From Acidobacteriota bacterium (GTDB lineage: Bacteria; Acidobacteriota; Terriglobia; Terriglobales; Acidobacteriaceae), in contig JAJYBT010000066.1 of NCBI GenBank assembly GCA_021778875.1, positions 1 to 8,357 of the forward strand: a DNA stretch of 8,357 nucleotides, given 5' to 3'. This document shows positions 1 through 7,097 of the stretch, one piece after another; the stretch's first letter is position 1, and every line of letters begins with the position of its first letter. Both the position numbers and the translations under genes were made by a program. The notes beneath the pieces were generated by a model that searched no databases, was not told the origin of the DNA, and saw only the letters and a program-made list of their open reading frames with translations.

Positions 1-1
1 G

Positions 2-889
2 CCCAGCCTCGGCCAGAGCTTTCATGACTTTGCGGGCTCCACCGTGGTGCACACCATCGGCGGCTTCATCGCTCTGGCAGGATCAATCGTTCTGGGACCA
101 CGCCTGGGCCGCAAATTCAAACGCGATGGCGGCGCGCCCATGCTGCCGCATGATCTCACCATCGCAGCTTCCGGCGGACTGATCCTGTGGTTCGGCTGGT
201 ACGGTTTCAATCCCGGCTCCACGCTTTCGGCCATGGACTTTGTGGGCATTGGCCGCGTTTCCGCGAACACCACGCTGGCGGCCTGCGCGGCAGGTCTCAC
301 GGCCATGATCTATGCCTACTTCATCAGCAAGAAGTGGGACGTAGGCTTCACGGTCAACGGCTTCCTCGCAGGACTGGTTGCAATCACCTGCCCGTGTTAC
401 TGGGTGAGTCCAACAGGCGCCATTATTCTAGGGGCCGTGGCTGGTGTACTTGTCTGCATGGGTGTCGAACTGCTGGAGTGGCTGCGCATCGATGATCCGA
501 TCGGCGCTGTTCCGGTCCACGGATTCTGCGGCATTTGGGGCACATTGTCGCTCGGCCTGTTCGCCTCCGGCCAGTTTGGCGCAAGCGGCCCGGCCGGTCC
601 GGATAACTCGGCTCCGCTTGCCGGACTTTTCTATCACGGCGGGCTCACGCTGCTGAAAGCTCAATTCATCGGGAGCGCGATCATCACCCTGTCCACTTTC
701 GGTGTTGCTCTTGCGCTGATGTACCTGGTCAACCTGACGGGCACGCTCCGTGTCTCAGAGGAAGGCGAGTTGTACGGCATCGACCTTCACGAGCACGGCA
801 TCTCTGCCTATCCGGAGTACGTCATTTCCTCACTGGCAGCGCCTGCCGGCATGCCGAAGGATTTGATGGGCCCCCGGTCTGGCGTCTGA
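2..889 (+). CDS. amtB: Ammonium transporter, Amt/MEP/Rh family (5' end outside window)
   Basis: This is the C-terminal 295 residues of an ammonium channel of the cytoplasmic membrane; the N-terminus lies before the window. The visible part opens with DFAGSTVVH (residues 9-17 of the fragment), which matches the E. coli AmtB segment holding Asp160 and the first twin-His (His168). GWYGFNPGS (65-73) is a family signature. VPVHGFCGIWG (170-180) carries the second pore His (H173, equal to His318). Several hydrophobic membrane segments follow, ending in a cytosolic tail with LRVSEEGELYGIDLHEHGISAY (split here as LRVSEEGELYG and IDLHEHGISAY, 249-270), typical of bacterial Amt proteins. These pore residues are intact, so the channel should conduct ammonia/ammonium. 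A PII gene starts 68 bases downstream; PII proteins of the GlnK type plug Amt channels when nitrogen is plentiful. Confidence 0.96.
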   Translation, partial: PSLGQSFHDFAGSTVVHTIGGFIALAGSIVLGPRLGRKFKRDGGAPMLPHDLTIAASGGLILWFGWYGFNPGSTLSAMDFVGIGRVSANTTLAACAAGLTAMIYAYFISKKWDVGFTVNGFLAGLVAITCPCYWVSPTGAIILGAVAGVLVCMGVELLEWLRIDDPIGAVPVHGFCGIWGTLSLGLFASGQFGASGPAGPDNSAPLAGLFYHGGLTLLKAQFIGSAIITLSTFGVALALMYLVNLTGTLRVSEEGELYGIDLHEHGISAYPEYVISSLAAPAGMPKDLMGPRSGV

Positions 890-957
890 CGCGATGACGA
901 AGCGCTGCGCCAGTCTCAACACAGGCGATTGATCGATACCCAGGAATCGAGGAGCAT

Positions 958-1296
958 ATGACAAAAATCGAAGCAATCATTCGGCCAAACAAGTTTGAAG
1001 CCGTAAAGGGAGCTCTCATCCAACTCGGCGTGGAAGGCATGACCGTTTCGGAGGTACGCGGGCATGGCCGCCAGAAGGGCCATACCGAGGTCTTCAGAGG
1101 GAGAGAGTACGACGTTGACCTGCTACCCAAGGTCAAGCTGGAACTCGTTCTCAAGGATGAGGCCGTCGAACCGGCGATCGGTGCAATCCTTGAAGCCGCA
1201 TTCACGGGCAAGATCGGCGACGGCAAGATCTTCCTCTACAAACTCGACAATGCCATTCGCATCCGCAGCAAGGAGCGCGGCGAAGCGGCCATCTAA
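958..1296 (+). CDS. glnB: Nitrogen regulatory protein P-II (GlnB/GlnK type)
   Basis: A 112-residue PII signal protein, the standard length. PII trimers sense ATP/ADP and 2-oxoglutarate and control Amt channels, glutamine synthetase adenylylation or transcription. The start MTKIEAIIRPNKFE fits the family's first strand. The T-loop contains GREYDVD (48-54) with Tyr51, the residue uridylylated by GlnD in proteobacteria. TGKIGDGKIF (83-92) is the second PII signature, with Lys90, and Arg101 and Arg103 of the nucleotide site are present. The C-terminal IRxGE-type motif reads IRSKERGE, so Ser-Lys replaces the common Thr-Gly. A GAGGAG ribosome site at 949-954 sits just before the ATG. The gene order amtB-PII is the reverse of the common glnK-amtB order. 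Whether it is functionally GlnB or GlnK cannot be decided from sequence; linkage to amtB favours a GlnK-like role. Confidence 0.95.
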   Translation: MTKIEAIIRPNKFEAVKGALIQLGVEGMTVSEVRGHGRQKGHTEVFRGREYDVDLLPKVKLELVLKDEAVEPAIGAILEAAFTGKIGDGKIFLYKLDNAIRIRSKERGEAAI

Positions 1297-1330
1297 CAGC
1301 CTCCACTCCCCCAATTCGCAGGAGGTTTTC

Positions 1331-1873
1331 ATGTCGTTGGTTTCTTCCCTTTTCTCTTTCGATCCGCATACGGACATCTGGAGATCGGAGGAAAGCCCCC
1401 GGCTGGTGAAGCAACTGTGCAACGCCAGCCAGTTTCTTCGCGGCCTCCGCGTCCAGATGCGCTTTGGCGAACTTACCCGGGCGCCAATAAGGCTCCTTCG
1501 TTTGCACGTGATTGAAGAGGTTGTGGAATGTGACTGGCTTGCTCGTGCGCCGGACCCGTGGGATACGGGTCTTTCGCGCGGTGTTCGACAGAGGCACAGT
1601 TCGCTGCAGGCGCTCAAGGACGCGATTGACGTGCGCGTCTTGCTTTTCGACCTGATGCCCCAGGTGCAGACAGCGTATTTCCGGGTCTATCGCGAGTCCC
1701 CGGACTTCGCGCGGGAGATGATCATCAAAGGCTATGTGCAACGCAATGACAACAGTTCCCGTGACGTCCACTCACTCGTGATGCGCGCCAAGGTCCTCGG
1801 ATTTCACTTCCGTCTGGAAAACGATATTTTGTGCGGTCTTCCAACCGAGGAACAGATCTGCGTCGGCGGTTAA
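1331..1873 (+). CDS. Unrecognised 180-aa protein downstream of the PII gene
   Basis: I do not recognise a family. The ATG at 1331 is chosen because AGGAGG at 1320-1325 lies five bases ahead; the frame is open far upstream, but that part overlaps the PII gene in another frame and is not coding. The protein has no signal peptide or membrane segment. It begins MSLVSSLFSFDPHTDIW and is rich in Arg and Leu. Its middle (about 35-70 and 92-125) looks amphipathic-helical, with QMRFGELTRAPIRLLRLHV (42-60) and ALKDAIDVRVLLFDLMPQV (94-112). Three Cys (30, 67, 168) and one more near the end (177) show no clear metal motif. It lies 34 bases after the PII stop and is followed by a terminator, so co-transcription with amtB and the PII gene is likely. 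A role as a PII target or nitrogen-related protein is inference only. Ordinary codon use and the strong ribosome site support a real gene. Confidence 0.75.
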   Translation: MSLVSSLFSFDPHTDIWRSEESPRLVKQLCNASQFLRGLRVQMRFGELTRAPIRLLRLHVIEEVVECDWLARAPDPWDTGLSRGVRQRHSSLQALKDAIDVRVLLFDLMPQVQTAYFRVYRESPDFAREMIIKGYVQRNDNSSRDVHSLVMRAKVLGFHFRLENDILCGLPTEEQICVGG

Positions 1874-1935
1874 ACAGCCTACCCAGCTATTGAATGAGGC
1901 GCACAACGAGGCGAAATTCTCCACGAGTATTCTCC

Positions 1936-1982
1936 TGGTGCAGCAAGGCAGTCTCTGCCAAGGCCTTGCTGCCCACTTTTTT
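1936..1982 (+). terminator. Intrinsic terminator of the amtB-PII unit
   Basis: A perfect 10-bp inverted repeat, GCAGCAAGGC at 1940-1949 and GCCTTGCTGC at 1963-1972, has a 13-base loop. The stem extends by TGG (1936-1938) pairing with CCA (1973-1975) past one bulged T. A run of six T (1977-1982) follows almost directly. It lies 62 bases after the stop of the 180-aa ORF and should end the transcript that starts at or before amtB. Confidence 0.88.
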
Positions 1983-2158
1983 CATTCACCTCATGCAGTT
2001 CCCGCAGTAAGGAAGCTTGCCGATCGTATTGATTCTTGATCCGCCCCAGTCGCTTCGCTGCTGCCCCGACCCACGACTGCATGATGAAATCCAAGAGCTG
2101 ACCGCACCGTTGCCCTGCATCAAGCCGGGTTCATTCGCCCCTGTGAGAAAATCAGAGC

Positions 2159-3238
2159 TTGCATACGCAGTCCAAGTTTCGCCTGCTTGTGGTGCGCCTG
2201 GGCGCCATGGGCGACATTCTGCACGCGCTGCCGGCGGTGACGGCGCTGCGCAAGGCGCATCCCGGATGGGTGATCGACTGGGTGGTTGAGCCGAAATGGA
2301 GCGCTCTGCTGGCAGCGCCCGGCAGCACGGGGCGCGACACAGGCAAGCCGGCGGCCCGGCAGCCGCTGGTGGATACGCTGCACCCTGCGGCAACGAAGCA
2401 GTGGCGGCGCAGTCCGCTGGCCGGCGAGACGCGGCGGGAAATCAAGGCATTGCGGCAAGCGCTGCGGGCGGCCGAGTACGATACGGTGATTGATTTGCAG
2501 GGGGCGTTGCGGTCAGCCATTGTGGCGCGGATGGCGGGCTGCCGCAGGCTGATCGGCGAGGCCGAACCGCGCGAGCGGGTTGCGCGCTGGCTGTTCACTG
2601 AGCACGTGATGACCCGTGGCGCGCACGTGATCGAGCAGGATGTGGAGCTGGCCGAGGCGATTGCAGGAGATGAGCTTGCGCCCGAGCAGCCGTGGCTGCC
2701 CGTGGACCCGGCCGCGGAGGCGTGGGCCGATGCGTTGCTGGCTCCCGCGGCGGGACGCCCCGCGGTCCTGATCAACCCCGGCGCGGGCTGGGGCGCCAAG
2801 CGCTGGCCGGTGGAGCGCTATGCGGCGGTCGCGCAGGGACTTGTGGAGCGGAGCTGCAGCGTGCTGGTGAACGCAGGGCCCGGCGAGGAGCCGCTGGCGG
2901 AAGTGATTGTGCGCGCAACCGGCGGGGTGGCGGTTCCGCTGGCGGGCAACCTGGGCGAGCTGATTGCGCTGACGCGGCGCATCCGGCTGGCGATAGCCGG
3001 GGATACCGGCCCGCTGCACCTGGCGTGCGCTCTGGGCCGCCCGGTGGTAGGCATCTACGGGCCAACCGACCCCAGCCGCAATGGTCCGTTCGGCACGCGG
3101 TTCAAGGTGCTGCGCAGCCCGGAGAGCCGGCGCGACCACACCCGCTACGAGGCGCCTGAAGCGGGACTGCTGACCATCGAACCTGCCGACGTGCTGCGCG
3201 CGGCCGAGGAACTGCTTTATTCTGAAACCGCCCCATGA
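2159..3238 (+). CDS. waaC: ADP-heptose--LPS heptosyltransferase (glycosyltransferase family 9, WaaC-like)
   Basis: A 359-residue GT-B enzyme that moves heptose from ADP-heptose onto the lipid A-Kdo core at the inner face of the cytoplasmic membrane. The N-terminal strand and loop LLVVRLGAMGDILHALPAV (9-27) hold the Asp (D19) matching the catalytic base of E. coli WaaC. INPGAGWGAKRWP (205-217) opens the C-terminal Rossmann domain and its Lys214 fits the conserved K-x-W-P. GDTGPLHLACALGRPVVGIYG (281-301; here split at GDTGPLH and LACALGRPVVGIYG) is the nucleotide-sugar site, followed by GPTDPSRNGPFG. The start is TTG at 2159: a stop lies at 2144, and the next in-frame starts (GTG 2189, 2192) would cut off the first strand. 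No good ribosome site is visible. Residues 53-69 are a short Gly/Arg-rich insertion. The stop overlaps the next gene's start. Heptosyltransferase I is more likely than II from the LGAMGDILHALPAV pattern, but GT9 subgroups are hard to split. Confidence 0.88.
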   Translation: MHTQSKFRLLVVRLGAMGDILHALPAVTALRKAHPGWVIDWVVEPKWSALLAAPGSTGRDTGKPAARQPLVDTLHPAATKQWRRSPLAGETRREIKALRQALRAAEYDTVIDLQGALRSAIVARMAGCRRLIGEAEPRERVARWLFTEHVMTRGAHVIEQDVELAEAIAGDELAPEQPWLPVDPAAEAWADALLAPAAGRPAVLINPGAGWGAKRWPVERYAAVAQGLVERSCSVLVNAGPGEEPLAEVIVRATGGVAVPLAGNLGELIALTRRIRLAIAGDTGPLHLACALGRPVVGIYGPTDPSRNGPFGTRFKVLRSPESRRDHTRYEAPEAGLLTIEPADVLRAAEELLYSETAP

Positions 3239-3876
3239 GCCAGCCCGACAGCACTTCCGAGCAAAACCCGGCGATGGACTGGATTGCGCGCTGGCAGCGT
3301 GTAGCGCGGCGCATTCGCGTGCCGCTCGGGTTTCTTGCTGCGGCGCTTTACCTGTTTGAGCTGTGGCGGCGCGCTCCGCAAACCGCCGCAGTGGCGTGGA
3401 GCCTGGCGCTGGTGTTGCCCGGGCTCTGGCTGCGCGGCTACGCAGCGGGCTACGTGAAGAAGAATCGCGAACTGACGCAGACGGGGCCGTATGCCTATAC
3501 GCGCAATCCGCTGTATCTGGGCTCGATGCTGATGGCGGCCGGGTTTGCGGTGGCGCTGCGCAGTTGGCCGGTGGCACTGGTGCTGGCGGTGGGGTTTCTG
3601 GTGATTTATGTGCCGGTGATTGCGTCGGAGGAGCGGTTTCTGCGGGCTACGTTTGCTGATTTCGATGCGTATTGCAGGCAGGTGCCAAGGCTGATTCCGC
3701 GGCTTACGGCGGCGCGCGCGCCGGACGGAAAGGCCGCAAGCGCGGGAGGCAGCTTCTCGCTGGAGCTTTACCGGCGTCATCGCGAGTACAATGCTCTTAT
3801 AGGAGCCGCACTGCTCTACCTCTGCCTGCTCTTGCTGCGGCCGGCTCTCAACATATTTGTGCATGGGCCGCGATGA
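3235..3876 (+). CDS. Membrane methyltransferase of the isoprenylcysteine carboxyl methyltransferase family
   Basis: A 213-residue integral membrane protein. Hydrophobic segments lie near residues 30-43, 52-68, 94-108, 112-130 and 187-201. The ICMT/PEMT-type SAM-binding signature is clear: GPYAYTRNPLYLGSMLMAAG (84-103), then SEERFLRATFADFDAYC (131-147) and VPRLIPRL (150-157). These regions bind S-adenosylmethionine at the membrane face in characterised ICMT enzymes. In bacteria the substrate of such proteins is usually unknown; a lipid or an envelope molecule is plausible given the neighbours. The extra tail (160-213), with a fifth hydrophobic segment, goes beyond the core signature. Its ATG is inside the stop region of the heptosyltransferase gene (ATGA at 3235-3238), which suggests translational coupling. 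Confidence 0.82.
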   Translation: MSQPDSTSEQNPAMDWIARWQRVARRIRVPLGFLAAALYLFELWRRAPQTAAVAWSLALVLPGLWLRGYAAGYVKKNRELTQTGPYAYTRNPLYLGSMLMAAGFAVALRSWPVALVLAVGFLVIYVPVIASEERFLRATFADFDAYCRQVPRLIPRLTAARAPDGKAASAGGSFSLELYRRHREYNALIGAALLYLCLLLLRPALNIFVHGPR

Positions 3877-3926
3877 GGAATTGCCGCGCCCGGATAGTCA
3901 AGAATCCAAAGGAGCCAGGCCACACG

Positions 3927-4697
3927 GTGAAGAAGCGCAGGACGGTGAAGACGATTTTGTGTGCCCTCGCGTTTGCCGCCGTGGCCCAGGCACAGCAGTT
4001 TCCGCAGCTTGCGCCGCCTCGCCCCGGCTTCAGCTTTCCGCAAAAGCAGACGCTGACCTATTCGGTGGACTGGCGCGTGTTTCCGGCTGGAACGGCTGTG
4101 GTGCGCTTTGAGCAGATGGGCGACCGCGAGCGGATCACGGCCAGCGCGGACACCATCGGGGCGATCAACCTGCTGTTTCACGTGAGCGATCATTTTCAAT
4201 CGTCCATCGACCGCGCGAAGGGATGTACGTACGAGTTCAGCAAGCAGACGGTGGAAGGCCGCCGCCAGATCAATTCCACGCTGCAGCTCATCTACGGGCA
4301 GTCCAAATCGATTCTGGATGAGAAGAATCTGGTGAGCGGGCAGAGCAAGCATGTGGAGTCGCCCATTCCGGGGTGCATGACGGATTTGCTGACGGGCGTG
4401 TTCTATACCGCGTCGCAGCCGCTGGATGTGGGAAAGAGCTTCATGATTCCACTGGTGGACGCCATGCACAATGTTCCGGTGACCATCAAAGTGGAAGGCC
4501 GCGAGGAGATCAAGACGCCGCTGGGCACGTTCAAGACGATTCGCGTGCAGCCCACGGCGGCGGCGGGCGTGGTGAAGAATCGCGGCAATATCTGGATCTG
4601 GTATACGGACGACGACCGGCACCTGCCGGTGCAGATGCGCGCCCGGCTTTTCTGGGGCACGATCACCTTCCGGCTGACAGGCAACGAAAACAAATAG
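3927..4697 (+). CDS. Exported DUF3108 domain protein
   Basis: A 256-residue secreted or periplasmic protein. From the GTG at 3927 it begins with an ideal Sec signal peptide: MKKRRTVK, then a hydrophobic core ILCALAFAAVA, then AQA ahead of QQF (cleavage about residue 22). An AAAGGAG site at 3908-3914 precedes this GTG by a slightly long 12 bases. An in-frame ATG at 3873 overlaps the upstream stop (ATGA) and would add 18 residues; it cannot be excluded and would give coupled translation. The mature part matches the DUF3108 pattern I know: LTYSVDWRVFPAGTAVVRF (43-61), a middle of alternating strands, TPLGTFKTIRVQP (197-209), and the end GNIWIWYTDDDRHLPVQM (220-237) with LFWGTITFRL (241-250). DUF3108 has no firm function. 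Its place after a heptosyltransferase suggests envelope work. Confidence 0.85.
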   Translation: MKKRRTVKTILCALAFAAVAQAQQFPQLAPPRPGFSFPQKQTLTYSVDWRVFPAGTAVVRFEQMGDRERITASADTIGAINLLFHVSDHFQSSIDRAKGCTYEFSKQTVEGRRQINSTLQLIYGQSKSILDEKNLVSGQSKHVESPIPGCMTDLLTGVFYTASQPLDVGKSFMIPLVDAMHNVPVTIKVEGREEIKTPLGTFKTIRVQPTAAAGVVKNRGNIWIWYTDDDRHLPVQMRARLFWGTITFRLTGNENK

Positions 4698-4749
4698 CGG
4701 CCAGCACATGGGACCGGCGGCGAAGCTGCGTCGGCCGCACGGCAGGCGC

Positions 4750-5058
4750 TCACTGCATCCGGTAGCGCTCGCGCATCAGGCGCTGCAGGCGCGGCCAGTA
4801 GATGAGGTTGAAGGCCAGCTCCTTGTCAGGAAACATGGCGAGAGCGGCGCGGCGCGTGTCGGCGACCATCTCTGAGGCTTCCTCCACAGGCAGCGTGGTG
4901 TCCTGCGCGATGACCTGCATCACCATGTTCATCATGATCTGCAGGCGGCGAATCTTGCGGCTCTCTTCCTTCAGCTCTTCGGGAGACTGCGCGGGCGGCG
5001 TGGCATTGGCGGGGTTTGCATCTGGCAGGGGCTGCCTGGGGAAATCCGATAGACCCAT
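4750..5058 (-). CDS. Small conserved-looking hypothetical protein, 102 aa
   Basis: I do not recognise a family. The gene is convergent with the DUF3108 gene, 52 bases apart. A strong ribosome site, AGGAGGAA (plus-strand 5066-5073), lies seven bases before the ATG, which supports a real gene. The first 28 residues are rich in Pro, Ala and Asn and likely disordered. From PEELKEESRKIRRLQIMMNM (26-45) the protein is mostly helical. It contains a Met-rich stretch (MMNMVMQ, 42-48) and a basic end, YWPRLQRLMRERYRMQ (87-102). There is no signal peptide, membrane segment or Cys, so it is probably a small cytosolic protein. A DNA- or RNA-binding or partner-binding role would be guesswork. Confidence 0.75.
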   Translation of the reverse strand: MGLSDFPRQPLPDANPANATPPAQSPEELKEESRKIRRLQIMMNMVMQVIAQDTTLPVEEASEMVADTRRAALAMFPDKELAFNLIYWPRLQRLMRERYRMQ

Positions 5059-5105
5059 GCGGCGATTCCTCCTGAGTGTTGGACGGAATGGCTAGCGTTG
5101 TGGGC

Positions 5106-5114
5106 ATCGTAGCA
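5106..5114 (-). promoter_or_regulatory. Possible extended -10 promoter for the 102-aa gene
   Basis: On the minus strand the sequence reads TGCTACGAT, an extended -10 form (TG, one base, then TACGAT at plus-strand 5106-5111). No good -35 is seen. Transcription would begin near 5099, giving a leader of about 40 bases before the ATG at 5058. The call is based on similarity to the sigma-70 pattern only. Confidence 0.33.
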
Positions 5115-5137
5115 CCGGAGGAGTAATTTTGTGAGCC

Positions 5138-5159
5138 TGCCGGCGAGCGGATTTGAACC
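5138..5159 (-). other. Orphan tRNA 3'-end fragment (tRNA-Thr-like)
   Basis: On the minus strand this piece reads as GGTTCAAATCCGCT followed by CGCCGGC and A. That equals tRNA positions 52-73: the last two T-stem bases, the T-loop with the TTCAAATC core, the full 3' T-stem, the 3' acceptor strand and the discriminator base. I looked for the rest upstream on the same strand. The expected 5' acceptor strand (GCCGGCG), D-arm and anticodon arm are absent, and the bases just before the fragment do not complete the T-stem. The acceptor CGCCGGC with discriminator A suits a tRNA-Thr. Such 3' ends are typical of attachment-site copies left by tRNA-targeting integrases, but chance or a relic of rearrangement are also possible. 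No integrase is in the window. Confidence 0.42.
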
Positions 5160-5316
5160 ACGCAAGTCATCGAGCTGTGATGGCCGGGTGGCAAGCGGCG
5201 AGATGATGCGTAAATCGGGCGAAGGGGTTTTTGGGGGGATTTGTAATTTTCACCCTGTTGCTCGCTGGCGTGCACGACAAGGGCAACGCAGGATGTTTTT
5301 GTGACACTGCGCCAGC

Positions 5317-6912
<1,596 letters not shown>

Positions 6913-7028
6913 ACGCTTGATTAAGGCATTTGTGTTCTGACTGCCTGGATGACGCGGAGTACTCATCCCCAGGGGTCTGAAACGATGCACTTCGACGGGC
7001 TCAAGGGCAACTGTTTGGTGGGGCTTGA

Positions 7029-7057
7029 TTGCTGAAGAGGAAGCGGAGCCATATATT
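7029..7057 (+). promoter_or_regulatory. Possible promoter of mnmG
   Basis: TTGCTG (7029-7034) and TATATT (7052-7057) are spaced by 17 bases and would start a transcript near 7064, about 34 bases before the ATG. A second good -10, TACAAT at 7084-7089, lacks a -35 and would give an almost leaderless mRNA. The two cannot be told apart by eye. Confidence 0.33.
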
Positions 7058-7097
7058 CGCTGCGGCGGAAAATATGGATTCCGTACAATAGAGAAGA

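Noticed and set aside
1064..1330. Longer version of the 180-aa protein starting inside the PII gene
   Set aside because: The extension overlaps PII in another frame with Ser/Arg-rich shadow sequence, while ATG 1331 has a strong ribosome site.
2513..3577. 354-codon open frame on the minus strand opposite the heptosyltransferase gene
   Set aside because: The Arg/Ala/Pro-rich composition and full overlap with a clear GT9 gene mark it as a shadow.
3672..3872. Longer version of the DUF3108 protein starting inside the methyltransferase gene
   Set aside because: The extension would bury the signal peptide about 100 residues in; starts at 3927 or 3873 fit export.
4697..4738. GCGGCC (4697-4702) and GGCCGC (4733-4738) as a terminator between the convergent genes
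   Set aside because: Only six base pairs around a 30-base loop and no T-run on either strand; too weak to call.
5087..5240. Complete tRNA gene around the TTCAAATC match
   Set aside because: The 5' acceptor strand, D-arm and anticodon arm expected 50-70 bases upstream on the minus strand are not there, so only a 3' fragment is reported.
5222..5245. G- and T-rich run after the GH1 stop as a minus-strand terminator
   Set aside because: There is no inverted repeat; on the minus strand it is C- and A-rich, with no U-tract after a stem.
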